Below, in pieces: positions 20,246-29,350 of a stretch of DNA of 64,000 nt. The notes under the pieces were generated by a model, which was given only the letters and a program-made list of their open reading frames with translations, searched no databases and had not been told where the DNA came from. Position 1 is the first letter of the stretch. Each line of letters opens with the position of its first letter. A program made the position numbers and the translations under genes. Source of the stretch: Silanimonas sp. (GTDB lineage: Bacteria; Pseudomonadota; Gammaproteobacteria; Xanthomonadales; Xanthomonadaceae); the NCBI RefSeq assembly GCF_027531545.1, contig NZ_JAPZSC010000006.1, forward strand, positions 310,001-374,000, in the 5' to 3' direction.

Positions 20246-21241
20246 ATGGCCCTTTTTAATTCAATCCTCGACACCATCGGCCGCACGCCCATCGTCAAGC
20301 TCTCGCGCATCGCACCGAAGCACGTCGATCTCTACGTCAAGGTCGAAGCCTTCAACCCCGGTGGTTCGGTGAAGGACCGCCTCGCCCTCGCCATCGTGCT
20401 CGACGCCGAGGCCAAGGGCCTGCTGAAGCCCGGCGACACCATCGTCGAAGCCACCTCGGGCAACACCGGCGTCGCGCTGGCCATGGTGGCCGCCGCGCGC
20501 GGCTACAAGTTCGTGGCGGTGATGACGGAAACGTTCTCGGTCGAGCGCCGCAAGCTGATGCGCGCTTACGGCGCCAAGGTAATCCTCACGCCGGCCGCCG
20601 AGCGCGGCAGCGGCATGGTGCGCAAAGCGAGGGAACTCGCGGAGAAGCACGGCTGGTTCCTTGCCCGCCAGTTCGAGAACGAGGCGAATCCCGCCTGGCA
20701 TCGCAACACCACTGGGCCGGAGATCCTGCAGGACTTCGTCGGCAAGCGCCTCGACTACTTCGTCAGCGGCTGGGGCACGGGCGGCACGCTGACCGGCGTC
20801 GGCCAGACCCTCAAGCTCGCGCGGCCGGACGTGAAGATCGTCAGCACCGAGCCGGCCGGCGCGCAGCTGCTCGGCGGCAAGGAATGGCAGCCGCACAAGA
20901 TCCAGGGCTGGACCCCGGACTTCATCCCCGCAGTGCTGGACCGCAGCGTCGTCGACGACATCAAACCGGTCGAGGACCTCGTCGCCCGCGACACGGCCCG
21001 TCGCCTTGCGGCCGAGGAAGGCGTGTTCGTGGGCCTGTCCGCTGGCGCCACGCTGGCCGCGGCGCTCCAGGTCGCGAACGAGGCCCCGGCCGGGTCGGTG
21101 ATCCTCGCCATGCTGCCGGACACCGGCGAGCGCTACCTCACGACCATCCTGTTCGAAGGCGTCAACGAAGGCTCGGACGACGAGTGGCTGGCGTCGCTCG
21201 ATGCCTCCGCGACCGGCGCTGCGCCCGGCAGGGCAGCCTGA
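20246..21241 (+). CDS. cysK: Cysteine synthase CysK
   Basis: Fold-type II PLP enzyme that makes cysteine from an activated serine and sulfide. The PLP lysine is K43 in NPGGSVKDR, and the phosphate and substrate loop is EATSGNTGVALAM. The glycine loop SGWGTGGTLTGVGQ contacts PLP phosphate. The 331 residues fit the family, with a short Ala-rich end. No cysE is in the window, while a serine O-succinyltransferase is at 58594. The acyl donor may therefore be O-succinylserine, as proposed for Xanthomonas relatives. It is translated right after cysG with a start context GCC ATG. Confidence 0.94.
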   Translation: MALFNSILDTIGRTPIVKLSRIAPKHVDLYVKVEAFNPGGSVKDRLALAIVLDAEAKGLLKPGDTIVEATSGNTGVALAMVAAARGYKFVAVMTETFSVERRKLMRAYGAKVILTPAAERGSGMVRKARELAEKHGWFLARQFENEANPAWHRNTTGPEILQDFVGKRLDYFVSGWGTGGTLTGVGQTLKLARPDVKIVSTEPAGAQLLGGKEWQPHKIQGWTPDFIPAVLDRSVVDDIKPVEDLVARDTARRLAAEEGVFVGLSAGATLAAALQVANEAPAGSVILAMLPDTGERYLTTILFEGVNEGSDDEWLASLDASATGAAPGRAA

Positions 21242-21284
21242 GGGCAACCTGCTCCCTCGGCGTGATGCCGAAAATTCATATCTC

Positions 21285-21298
21285 TTCATCGCGATAAA
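21285..21298. promoter_or_regulatory. Near copy of the cys palindrome upstream of the methionine genes
   Basis: TTCATCGCGATAAA shares its first 11 bases, and 13 of 14 overall, with the palindrome at 18614-18627 in the cysB-cysG gap. It lies between cysK and the SAM-I riboswitch. It may be a binding site of the same regulator near the promoter of the metX-like/metB transcript. Confidence 0.5.
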
Positions 21299-21316
21299 GG
21301 GATGACAAGGCTCGCG

Positions 21317-21356
21317 AGCCGGTCCAAGATGGCGACACACACCATCCAGACCGGCT
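21317..21356 (+). promoter_or_regulatory. Possible 5' anti-aptamer hairpin overlapping the SAM-I riboswitch
   Basis: AGCCGGTC-caa-GATGG (21317-21332) can pair with CCATC-ca-GACCGGCT (21342-21356). These are the same bases that form the 5' sides of P1 and P2 in the aptamer. The 3' end of the aptamer region carries the near-identical AGCCGGTC-GATGG (21446-21458). The two pairings exclude each other, so this hairpin could act as a switch arm if it is transcribed. Confidence 0.45.
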
Positions 21357-21460
21357 GAGGGACAGGCCCGAAGACGCCGGGGCAAGCACCGACCGCATCC
21401 CGCGGCGGCGCGCTGCCAACGCCTGCGGCGAGGCCTTCGGGCCAAAGCCGGTCGATGGGT
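21340..21460 (+). promoter_or_regulatory. SAM-I (S-box) riboswitch
   Basis: Leader RNA that should bind S-adenosylmethionine and lower expression of the methionine genes downstream. The S-box core can be read directly. P1 is CCATC (21342-21346) with GATGG (21454-21458). J1/2 is CAGA. P2 is CCGGC (21351-21355) with GCCGG (21376-21380) around the kink-turn side GAGGGACAGGCCC (21357-21369) and GAAGAC. The joining segment GGCAAGCACC follows, then CTGCCAACGCC (21413-21423). A P4-like GGCC-TTCG-GGCC hairpin sits at 21432-21443. The GAT after P4 matches the conserved GAUNAG end. The sequence downstream encodes a MetX-like enzyme and MetB. Confidence 0.8.
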
Positions 21461-21465
21461 CGTCA

Positions 21466-21489
21466 GGGAGCCTGCAAGCAGGCACTCCC
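21466..21489 (+). promoter_or_regulatory. Hairpin between riboswitch and metX-like start
   Basis: GGGAG-CCTGC pairs with GCAGG-CTCCC around AA, with CA bulged on the 3' side. There is no T-run after it, so it is not an ordinary intrinsic terminator. It may be part of the riboswitch expression platform; the ribosome site GGAG is at 21527-21530. Confidence 0.45.
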
Positions 21490-21536
21490 GATGGCCGTCG
21501 CCGGCCACCGCGGGGGGATGGGCACCGGAGCCCGCC

Positions 21537-22604
21537 ATGTCCGCCACCGCCCTTGCCGAAGCCGCCCACGACGAACCCTTTTGTCGCGCGGCCTCTCTTC
21601 CCGCCACCGACGGCGTCCTCGCCAGCACCCTTTCGCTGCGCCACGCCGGACCGCAGCGCGTGAACCTCCGTTGGCGCATCACCGGTGCCGAAGGCACGCC
21701 GGTGCATGCCGTGCTGGGCGGCATTTCGGCCACGCGCCACGTCGCCGCGGTACGCCACGATGAACCCGAAGGCTGGTGGCAGGTACAGGTGGGGCCGCGC
21801 CGGACCTTCGATCTGTCCCGTTGCCGGGTGCTGAGCTTCGATTGGGTGGGCCGCGACGGCACGCTCGACGCACCGATCAGCAGTGCCGACCAGGCCGATG
21901 CGCTGGCCGTGCTGCTCGACCACCTCGGCATCGCCCGCCTCGCGTCGATCGTCGGCAGCAGCTACGGCGCCATGGTTGGCCTCGCTTTCGCCGAACGCTA
22001 TCCGGCACTCGTCGAGCGACTTGTCGTGATCAGCGGTGCGGATCGCGCCGACCCGTATGCGGCGGCATGGCGCGCCCTGCAGCGCCGCGTGCTGGAACTC
22101 GGCCGCGACGGACCGGAGGCCGTCGCTCTCGCCCGCCAGTTCGCGATGCTGAGCTACCGCACGCCGGAGGAGTTCGCGGCGCGTTTCGATGCGGAACCGA
22201 CCTGGGACGGCGACCGTCTGCGCTGCGCCGCGCAGGACTACCTCGATGCGGCTGGCTCGCGCTTTGCCGCGGTGTTCAGCCCCATCGCCTTCCGCCGGTT
22301 GTCGGAATCGATCGACCAGCACCGCGTCGATCCATCACGCATCACCACGCCGACCACCGTCATCGCCGTCGAGCAGGACCGCCTTGTGCCCCTCGACGAC
22401 CTGCGCCGCCTGTCCCGCCAGCTCGCCGGCCCAGCGCGCCTGAAGGTGATCCGTTCCATCTATGGCCACGACGCCTTCCTGAAGGAGCCCGAGCAGATCG
22501 GCCGCCTCCTCTCGCTGGCGCTCGAGCCGCTCGTCGCGGAGGCCCCCTCGCCGCGCGCACCCGCTTCCTCCTCTTTCGCATCGTCCCCGCAGGCCCACGC
22601 ATGA
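21537..22604 (+). CDS. MetX-like homoserine O-acyltransferase (probably succinyltransferase)
   Basis: Alpha/beta-hydrolase-fold acyltransferase expected to activate homoserine for methionine synthesis. In 355 residues it keeps the nucleophile elbow GSSYGAMVGLAFAERYP (Ser 142), an Asp in AVEQDRLVPLDD and the catalytic His in YGHDAFLKE. It diverges from classical MetX (GGSMGGM), so acyl-donor choice is inferred from its partner MetB and from relatives that use succinyl-CoA. It is preceded by a SAM-I riboswitch and its stop overlaps the metB start (ATGA), so the two are translated together. The last 25 residues form a Ser/Ala/Pro tail. A second MetX-family gene is at 58594. Confidence 0.82.
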   Translation: MSATALAEAAHDEPFCRAASLPATDGVLASTLSLRHAGPQRVNLRWRITGAEGTPVHAVLGGISATRHVAAVRHDEPEGWWQVQVGPRRTFDLSRCRVLSFDWVGRDGTLDAPISSADQADALAVLLDHLGIARLASIVGSSYGAMVGLAFAERYPALVERLVVISGADRADPYAAAWRALQRRVLELGRDGPEAVALARQFAMLSYRTPEEFAARFDAEPTWDGDRLRCAAQDYLDAAGSRFAAVFSPIAFRRLSESIDQHRVDPSRITTPTTVIAVEQDRLVPLDDLRRLSRQLAGPARLKVIRSIYGHDAFLKEPEQIGRLLSLALEPLVAEAPSPRAPASSSFASSPQAHA

Positions 22605-23797
22605 GCAGCTTCGAATCCGCCACCCGCGCCGTCCGCGCCGGCATCGACCGCGACACCGCCCACGGCGCGGTCGTCCCGCCGATCGTGCTGTCGTCGAACT
22701 TCAGCTTCGAGGGCTTCGGCAAGAAGCGCCGCTACGACTACACGCGCAGCGGCAACCCGACGCGCGATCTGCTCGGCGAGGCGCTGGCCGAACTCGAGGG
22801 CGGTGCGGGCGGCGTGGTCACAGCGACCGGCATGGCCGCGATCACCCTGGTGCTGAGCCTGCTCGAACCCGGCCAGCGCCTCGTCGTGCCGCACGATGCG
22901 TACGGCGGCAGCTGGCGCCTGTTCAACGCCCTGGCGAAGAAGGGCGCCTTCGAACTCGTCACCATCGACTTCACCTGCCGTCGCCAGCTCGCCGCCGCGC
23001 TCGACCCGGCGCCGGCCATCGTCTGGATCGAGACCCCATCGAACCCGCTGCTACGCATCACCGACCTGCGCTTCGTCGCCGAAGCGGCGAAGCGCGTCGG
23101 CGCGCTGGTGGTGGTCGACAACACCTTCCTCTCCCCGGCCTTGCAGACGCCGATCGACTTCGGCGCCGACCTCGTCGTGCACTCCACCACGAAGTACATC
23201 AACGGCCACAGCGACGTGGTGGGCGGCGCCGTGGTGGCGAAGACGCCGGAGCTGCACGAGCGCCTCACCTGGTGGGCGAACGCGCTGGGCCTCACCGGCT
23301 CGCCCTTCGACGCCTTCCTGACCTTGCGCGGCCTGCGCACGTTGGATGCCCGCCTGCGCGTGCATGAAGAGAACACCCACGGCCTGCTCGACCTGCTGGT
23401 GGGCCACGACGCCGTGGCCGCCGTGCACTACCCGGGGCTGGCCTCGCACACGGGCCACGCGCTGGCCGCGCGCCAGCAGAAGGGCTTCGGCGCGATGCTC
23501 AGCTTCGAGTTGCGTGGTGGCGAAGCGGCCGCCCGCGCCTTCTGCGACGGTCTCGACTGCTTCACCCTGGCCGAGTCGCTGGGCGGCGTGGAAAGCCTCG
23601 TCGCCCACCCGCCGACCATGACCCATGCCGCGATGAGCGCCGAGGCCCGCGCGGCTGCCGGCATCCGCGACGGCCTGCTGCGGCTCTCGGTCGGCATCGA
23701 GCACGTGCGCGACCTGGGAGCGGATCTCGCCGGCGGGCTGGAGCGGGCGGCGCGGGTGGTCGCTTCAGCGCACGCCCGCGAGGCGGTCATCGCCTGA
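22601..23797 (+). CDS. metB: Cystathionine gamma-synthase-type PLP enzyme MetB
   Basis: Joins an O-acylhomoserine with cysteine to give cystathionine on the way to methionine; related enzymes use sulfide directly. The 398 residues follow the Cys/Met-metabolism PLP family. Landmarks are YDYTRSGNPTRDLLGEALAELEGG (about 46-69), ATGMAAITLVLSLL, WIETPSNPLLRITDL, VVVDNTFLSPALQTP and the PLP lysine in HSTTKYINGHSDVVGG. The C-terminus has ESLGGVESLVAHPPTMTHA, the substrate-contact region. The start ATG 22601 overlaps the previous stop by 4 bases. It is under the same SAM-I leader. O-succinylhomoserine thiol-lyase is an alternative label. Confidence 0.93.
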   Translation: MSSFESATRAVRAGIDRDTAHGAVVPPIVLSSNFSFEGFGKKRRYDYTRSGNPTRDLLGEALAELEGGAGGVVTATGMAAITLVLSLLEPGQRLVVPHDAYGGSWRLFNALAKKGAFELVTIDFTCRRQLAAALDPAPAIVWIETPSNPLLRITDLRFVAEAAKRVGALVVVDNTFLSPALQTPIDFGADLVVHSTTKYINGHSDVVGGAVVAKTPELHERLTWWANALGLTGSPFDAFLTLRGLRTLDARLRVHEENTHGLLDLLVGHDAVAAVHYPGLASHTGHALAARQQKGFGAMLSFELRGGEAAARAFCDGLDCFTLAESLGGVESLVAHPPTMTHAAMSAEARAAAGIRDGLLRLSVGIEHVRDLGADLAGGLERAARVVASAHAREAVIA

Positions 23798-23905
23798 GGC
23801 CCCAGCGGACTGAAACGGCTGCCGAGGGCAGCGGTTGCGGCTATCGTCATGCACAGGCCGCCGGTCCGCCGGAAGGCCCGACATGACCTTTGGAGCAGCC
23901 CCCGA

Positions 23906-24193
23906 ATGAAGCGCATTGCCTTCACCCTCGCCGCCCTCGTCGTTTGCTCCGTGACGAGCGCCGCCCTGCCGCCGCGCTACCAGAACCAGCGCGACCTCGA
24001 CGTGCTCGTCAGCTTCGTTCACTCCCACCCCGAGGTGTTGGAGAGCCTGCGCAGCATCGACTTCGACCGCATGCAGGTGCGCTACGGCAGCGACTGCGTG
24101 GCGCAGTTCGGGCGGGGCGAAGTGCCGCCCATGCCCGGCCCGGCGCCGGCCCTGCGCTTCGAGTCCTCCACCTGCCCGATCAACGCGGAATAG
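23906..24193 (+). CDS. Small exported protein of unknown function
   Basis: I do not recognise the family. The product has 95 residues from ATG 23906, with a signal peptide at about 1-20 ([18 protein letters not shown]) followed by a 75-residue mature part. Visible features are [31 protein letters not shown] and two cysteines (DCVAQF, STCPIN) near the end that could form a disulfide. A palindromic GC stretch (24203-24230) follows the stop. It stands alone between metB and valS on the same strand. The signal peptide and codon use resemble real genes of the window, so I regard it as expressed. Confidence 0.65.
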   Translation: MKRIAFTLAALVVCSVTSAALPPRYQNQRDLDVLVSFVHSHPEVLESLRSIDFDRMQVRYGSDCVAQFGRGEVPPMPGPAPALRFESSTCPINAE

Positions 24194-24214
24194 GGCATCG
24201 GAGCGGCTCGCGAG

Positions 24215-24230
24215 CCGGGCCTCGGCCCGG
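24215..24230 (+). terminator. GC-rich hairpin before valS
   Basis: CCGGGCC and GGCCCGG pair around TC and are followed by ATTTG. A second palindrome, CGGCTCGCGAGCCG, precedes it at 24203-24216. This probably marks the end of the small exported gene's transcript, though the T-run is short. Confidence 0.4.
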
Positions 24231-24294
24231 ATTTGCTAGGCTTGGCGCCCTTTTTCGACTATCCGATCGGCCCGAAACGCCGGTCGTGCGCCGC

Positions 24295-27105
24295 ATGGAC
24301 AAGAGCTTCGAGCCGAGCACCTTCGAATCCCGCTGGTACAGCCATTGGGAGGGCAACGGCCTGTTCAAGCCCTCGGGCGATGCCGCCAAGCCGGCCTACA
24401 GCATCCTGCTGCCGCCGCCGAACGTCACCGGCACCCTGCACATGGGCCACGCGTTCCAGCACACGCTGATGGACACGCTGATCCGCTACCACCGCATGCG
24501 CGGCTTCGACACGCTCTGGCAACTCGGCACCGACCACGCCGGCATCGCCACCGAGATGGTGGTCTCGCGCAACCTGCACCTCGCCGGCCAGGGCGAAACC
24601 CGCGACGGTCTCGGCCGCAAGGCCTTCGTCGGCAAGGTGTGGGAGTGGAAGAAGGAATCCGGCGACACCATCGAACGCCAGATGCGCCGCATGGGCAGCT
24701 CGGGCGACTGGTCGCGCAGCGTCTTCACCATGGACCCGATGCCGAGCACGGCCGTGGTCGAGACCTTCGTCAAACTGCATGAGCAGGGCCTGATCTATCG
24801 CGGCCAGAAGCTGGTCAACTGGGACCCGGTGCTGAAGACCGCCATCTCCGACCTCGAGGTGGTCAGCGAGGAGGAGAACGGCCACCTGTGGTCGATCCGA
24901 TACCCGCTCGTCGACGCCACCTACGAACACGTGGAAACCGATGCCGACGGCATCGAGACCCTGCGCGAGACGCGCGACTACCTCGTCGTCGCGACCACAC
25001 GCCCCGAGACCCTGCTCGGCGACGTCGCCGTGATGGTGCACCCGGAGGACGCGCGCTACGCCCACCTCGTGGGCAAGCAGGTGCGCCTGCCCCTCTGCGA
25101 CCGCACGATCCCGGTGATCGCCGACGACTACGTCGACCGCGCCTTCGGCACCGGCGTGGTGAAGGTCACCCCGGCCCACGACTTCAACGACTACGCGGTC
25201 GGCCAGCGCCACGGCCTGCCGATGATCAACCTGTTCACCGACACCGCCCACCTCAACGACGCCGCGCCGGAACGCTTCCGTGGGCTCGACCGCTTCGAGG
25301 CGCGCAAGCGGGTGCTGGCCGAGCTCGAATCCCTCGACCTGCTGGTCGAAGCGAAGCCGCACAAGCTGATGGTGCCGCGCGGTGACCGCACCGGCCAGGT
25401 GATCGAGCCCTACCTCACGGACCAGTGGTTCGTGAAAATGGACGAGTTCGCGCGCAAGGGCCTCGATGCCGTCGAGAGCGGCCGCGTGCGCTTCGTGCCG
25501 GAGAACTGGATCAACACCTACCGGCACTGGTTGGAGAACATCCAGGACTGGTGCATCAGCCGACAGCTCTGGTGGGGCCACCGCATCCCGGCGTGGTACG
25601 ACGAGGCCGGCAAGCTCTACGTGGGCCGCGACGAGGCGGAAGTGCGCGCCACGCACGGCCTCGGCGCGGAGATCGCCCTGCGCCAGGACAGCGACGTGCT
25701 GGAAACCTGGTTCAGCTCGGCGATCTGGCCGCATTCGACCATGGGCTGGCCCAATGCCGAGGCCATGGCCGAGCGTGGCTTCGACCGCTACCTGCCGTCG
25801 TCGGTGCTCGTCACCGGCTTCGACATCATCTTCTTCTGGGTCGCCCGGATGATCATGATGACCGAGCACTTCACCGGCGATGTGCCGTTCAAGGACGTCT
25901 ACATCACCGGCCTCGTCCGCGACAAGGACGGCCAGAAGATGTCGAAGTCGAAGGGCAACGTGCTCGATCCGATCGACCTGATCGACGGCATCAGCATCGA
26001 AGCGCTGGTCGCCAAGCGCACCAGCGGCCTGATGAAGCCCACCGACGCGCCGAAGATCGAAAAGGCCACGCGCAAGGAATTCCCGGAGGGCATCCCGGCC
26101 TTCGGCGCGGATGCCCTGCGCTTCACCTTCGCCTCGCTGGCCACCCATGGCCGTGACATCAAGTTCGACCTCGCCCGCTGCGAGGGTTACAAGAACTTCT
26201 GCAACAAGCTCTGGAACGCCGCGCGTTTCGTGCTGATGAACACGGAAGGGTTCAGCGCCTCGGGCGCGCCCACGCCGACGACCGACGCCGAACGCTGGAT
26301 CCTCGACCGCCTGCAGCAGCTGCTGAAGGACGTCGAAGCGCAGTTCGCGGCGTATCGCTTCGACCTCGCCTCGCAGGCCATGTACGAGTTCGTCTGGAAC
26401 GAGGTCTGCGACTGGTTCCTCGAACTCAGCAAGCCGGCCCTGCAGGGCAATGACGCGGCCGCGATTGCTTCGACCCGCCACACGCTGCTGTACGTGATCG
26501 AGCAGAGCCTGCGCGTGCTGCACCCGCTGATTCCCTTCGTCACCGAGGAGATCTGGTCGCACGTCGCACCGAAGCTCGGCCTCGCTGGCGGTTCGATCAG
26601 CGTGCAGGCCTACCCGCAATTCGATGCCGCGCTCACCCACGCCCGCGCCGCCGCCGACATCGAATGGCTGAAGGCCGCCATCACCGCGCTGCGTTCGGTG
26701 CGCAGCCAGCTCGGCGTGCCGCCGGGCAAGGCCGTGCCCCTGCTGCTCGCGGGCAAGGGCGATGCCGCGCAGATCGAACGCCATGCCGGCGGACTGAAGT
26801 TCCTCGCCAAGCTCGAGTCGATCCACTGGGTGCAGGGCGAACCGCCGGCCGCCGCGGCCGCGGTGCTCGGCGAACTCACCCTGCTGGTGCCGCTCGCCGG
26901 CCTCGTGGATCTGGACGCCGAGCGCGTGCGCCTCGACAAGGAGATCAAGCGCGTCGAAGGCGAGATCGCGAAGTGCCACGGGAAGCTCGGCTCGGAGACG
27001 TTCGTGGCCAACGCCCCGCCGGCCGTCGTCGAGCAGGAGCGCAAGCGCCTCGCCGAGTGGACGACGATGCTGGACGGCCTCAAGGCCAACCGCGGACGAT
27101 TCTGA
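24295..27105 (+). CDS. valS: Valyl-tRNA synthetase
   Basis: Class Ia synthetase that charges tRNA-Val and edits threonine. From ATG 24295 it has 936 residues. The HIGH-type motif is [15 protein letters not shown] (about 40-54) and the KMSKS loop is [14 protein letters not shown] (about 546-559). The editing domain with [17 protein letters not shown] and the Trp-rich [15 protein letters not shown] segment are present. The C-terminal coiled coil ([17 protein letters not shown]) is intact. GTG at 24286 is a possible longer start. A GCTAGGCT element at 24235-24242 may be part of its promoter. The next gene follows 2 bases after its stop. Confidence 0.97.
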   Translation: MDKSFEPSTFESRWYSHWEGNGLFKPSGDAAKPAYSILLPPPNVTGTLHMGHAFQHTLMDTLIRYHRMRGFDTLWQLGTDHAGIATEMVVSRNLHLAGQGETRDGLGRKAFVGKVWEWKKESGDTIERQMRRMGSSGDWSRSVFTMDPMPSTAVVETFVKLHEQGLIYRGQKLVNWDPVLKTAISDLEVVSEEENGHLWSIRYPLVDATYEHVETDADGIETLRETRDYLVVATTRPETLLGDVAVMVHPEDARYAHLVGKQVRLPLCDRTIPVIADDYVDRAFGTGVVKVTPAHDFNDYAVGQRHGLPMINLFTDTAHLNDAAPERFRGLDRFEARKRVLAELESLDLLVEAKPHKLMVPRGDRTGQVIEPYLTDQWFVKMDEFARKGLDAVESGRVRFVPENWINTYRHWLENIQDWCISRQLWWGHRIPAWYDEAGKLYVGRDEAEVRATHGLGAEIALRQDSDVLETWFSSAIWPHSTMGWPNAEAMAERGFDRYLPSSVLVTGFDIIFFWVARMIMMTEHFTGDVPFKDVYITGLVRDKDGQKMSKSKGNVLDPIDLIDGISIEALVAKRTSGLMKPTDAPKIEKATRKEFPEGIPAFGADALRFTFASLATHGRDIKFDLARCEGYKNFCNKLWNAARFVLMNTEGFSASGAPTPTTDAERWILDRLQQLLKDVEAQFAAYRFDLASQAMYEFVWNEVCDWFLELSKPALQGNDAAAIASTRHTLLYVIEQSLRVLHPLIPFVTEEIWSHVAPKLGLAGGSISVQAYPQFDAALTHARAAADIEWLKAAITALRSVRSQLGVPPGKAVPLLLAGKGDAAQIERHAGGLKFLAKLESIHWVQGEPPAAAAAVLGELTLLVPLAGLVDLDAERVRLDKEIKRVEGEIAKCHGKLGSETFVANAPPAVVEQERKRLAEWTTMLDGLKANRGRF

Positions 27106-27107
27106 CC

Positions 27108-28625
27108 ATGGGGATTCGCCAAGGATCGGCACTCACCCTCCTCGTCTGGGCCCTCGCGCTCGTTGGCTGCGCGGCCGAGCCGCCCTCCATTCCGGCCCCT
27201 CCCTCTCCGGAGGAGCGCATCGCCACCCTTCTCGTCGCAGATGGCGAAGCGAGCGACCTTGCGAAGTGCGAGGCGCACCCGGTGCCGTGGTTCGCGACCT
27301 GGTCACAGGAAGACTTCGCGGCGCTGTGCCGCCACCTCCACACGCGGACGCTGCAGCGCTGGGAGGTCGAACGGGCTTGGAAGGATGAGGGCGCCGCTGG
27401 GCTGCATCGGCTGTTCGCGGAGCGCCGCCAGGCCCAGGCCCGCGGCGAGATCCACGCCGACGCCCTGATCTGGGATTTCCAGAACTTCTATTGGAACGGC
27501 GACGGGACCCGGGCGATGGCCGAGGCCTGGCTGGCCGCTTTCCCCGACGACGCGGCCGCACACCTCGCCTTGGCGGAGTCTCTTCGGGTCGAATGGTGGG
27601 ACGTGCGCGGCGAGGCGCTCGCCCGCGATACCCCCTCCGAGCAGTTGGAGCGCGCTTCGGTGGTTCTCGCGCGCATGACTGCCTTGGCGCGCCGCGCCGT
27701 CGCACTGGAGCCCACCCACCCCATGGGTCCCCACGTGCTGATGGAGGCACTCACGCGGCAAAGCGGCAACACCGAGGCCTTCGCTGTCCTCGACGCCGCG
27801 CTGCGGCATCACCCGGACAGCTACGTGCTTCGTCAGCAAGCGCTGCGCGCCGCCGCTCCGGCATGGGGCGGCTCACTCGATGACGCCCGAATCGTCGCCG
27901 CGGACTCCGACACGCGGGGCAAGGCGTTCCCCGTGGTCGGTTTCCTGCGGACCGGCGAGACGATGACCCGGGCCTTCTACGAGCGGAGTGCCCAGAACGA
28001 CGAGGCCGCGCTCCCACTCTGGATGGAAGCGTTCCGTACCGGGCTCGACGACGACAACCTCGTCCACGCCGCGGACTCCGCCTTTCTCACCGGGGATGAG
28101 CTGCTCGGGGCCGAGTTCCGGACGCTCCAGCTCCGCTTGCATGGGCCGAGTGCGAAAGTCCTGATGCGCCGCGCGCGCAGTTGGGGAGCGATCGGCAGGA
28201 TCGATCTGGCGGGCGCCGACCTGGAGGCGGCCTTCCAGCTCGCTCCCGACAGTGTCGACGTCACCTTCGAGCGCGGGGCCCTCGCAGCGGCGAAAGGCGA
28301 TCTCGAGCTTGCGGCGAAGCGCTATCGCGAGGCTCTGGCGCTCGAACCGGGCTACTACTACGCCTCGCTCGCCCTCGGGGAGCTGCAGGTCTGGACCCTG
28401 GATCAATCCGCCGAGGCGGTCCCCATGCTGGAGGCCGCCCTCGCGCGCAAGCCCGGCGACACGAATCTCCTTTACGTGCTGGCCGACGCCTACGCGGTGG
28501 TGGAGGATCCGCGCGCGAAGGCGACGGCCGAGGCCTACCTCGCGGGGATCGACCTTGGAAGCCAGGACTCGCAGACCCAATGGCGGATCAACTACATCCG
28601 GGAACTGATCCCGCAGCTTCCCTGA
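27108..28625 (+). CDS. TPR-containing lipoprotein of unknown function
   Basis: Predicted outer- or inner-membrane lipoprotein of 505 residues. The signal ends in a lipobox ALALVGC with the lipid-attachment Cys near residue 20. The rest is helical, with tetratricopeptide-like units. The clearest are DLAGADLEAAFQLAPDSVDVTFERGALAAAKGDLELAAKRYREALALEPG in the last third (about 370-430) and a further unit around MLEAALARKPGDTNLLY. No catalytic motif is visible. It starts 2 bases after the valS stop, so the two are likely on one mRNA, but I see no functional link. The protein probably serves as a binding scaffold. Confidence 0.75.
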   Translation: MGIRQGSALTLLVWALALVGCAAEPPSIPAPPSPEERIATLLVADGEASDLAKCEAHPVPWFATWSQEDFAALCRHLHTRTLQRWEVERAWKDEGAAGLHRLFAERRQAQARGEIHADALIWDFQNFYWNGDGTRAMAEAWLAAFPDDAAAHLALAESLRVEWWDVRGEALARDTPSEQLERASVVLARMTALARRAVALEPTHPMGPHVLMEALTRQSGNTEAFAVLDAALRHHPDSYVLRQQALRAAAPAWGGSLDDARIVAADSDTRGKAFPVVGFLRTGETMTRAFYERSAQNDEAALPLWMEAFRTGLDDDNLVHAADSAFLTGDELLGAEFRTLQLRLHGPSAKVLMRRARSWGAIGRIDLAGADLEAAFQLAPDSVDVTFERGALAAAKGDLELAAKRYREALALEPGYYYASLALGELQVWTLDQSAEAVPMLEAALARKPGDTNLLYVLADAYAVVEDPRAKATAEAYLAGIDLGSQDSQTQWRINYIRELIPQLP

Positions 28626-28692
28626 ACAAGCGCCGCGCCTGTCGCTTCCGGAACACTGGCACGCTCGATGCAATTCGTGCAGGGTGCGCCGC

Positions 28693-29349
28693 ATGACCGA
28701 CCTCAGCCTCCACGGCCTCGCCCATGCCCTGCGTGACGAACGCTGGAGCGCCATCACGCACGGCGCCGGCGCCGTTCTCGGCGCGATCGGGGGCATCGTC
28801 CTGATCACGCTGGCGGCGCTGTGGGGCGACGGCTGGCAGCTCGCCAGCGCGATCGTCTTCAGCGTCACGCTGATCCTTCTCTACACGGCCTCCGCCTTCT
28901 ACCACGCGGCGCCTTTCAAGACGGCGCTGAAAGCGCGGCTGAAGGTGCTCGACCACTGCGCCATCTACCTGCTGATCGCCGGCACGTACACGCCGATCTC
29001 GCTGGTCGGTTTGCGCGAGCACGGCGGCTGGTGGCTGTTCGGCGCGATCTGGACCCTCGCGGTCGGCGGCGTGGTGTTCAAGCTCCTCACCCGCGGCCGC
29101 TTCAAGCTCCTGTCGACCCTGATCTACATCGCGATGGGTTGGCTGGCCATCGTGGCGATCAAGCCGATGACCGAACAGCTCAGCACGTGGGCGCTGGTCT
29201 GGATCTTCTCCGGCGGCGTGGCCTACACGCTCGGCACGCTCTTCTACATGAGCCGGCGCATCCGCTACACGCACACCATCTGGCACGGTTTCGTGCTCGC
29301 GGGCAGCGCCCTGCACTTCGCCGCCGTCGCCACCCAGGTCTGGGCCTGA
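28693..29349 (+). CDS. Hemolysin III/PAQR family membrane protein
   Basis: Seven-helix membrane protein of the hemolysin III (YqfA) branch of the PAQR superfamily, which holds a zinc site in the membrane and includes hydrolases of ceramide-type lipids. The 218 residues show ERWSAITHGAGAVLG, the first metal motif SAFYHAAPFK, then LDHCAIYLLIAGTYTPISL, and the C-terminal IWHGFVLAGSALHF with paired histidines. The name hemolysin comes from a Bacillus gene and lysis is not proven in general. I start at ATG 28693; GTG 28684 is in frame. It is convergent with rimI, and their stops are 2 bases apart. Confidence 0.88.
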   Translation: MTDLSLHGLAHALRDERWSAITHGAGAVLGAIGGIVLITLAALWGDGWQLASAIVFSVTLILLYTASAFYHAAPFKTALKARLKVLDHCAIYLLIAGTYTPISLVGLREHGGWWLFGAIWTLAVGGVVFKLLTRGRFKLLSTLIYIAMGWLAIVAIKPMTEQLSTWALVWIFSGGVAYTLGTLFYMSRRIRYTHTIWHGFVLAGSALHFAAVATQVWA

Positions 29350-29350
29350 C

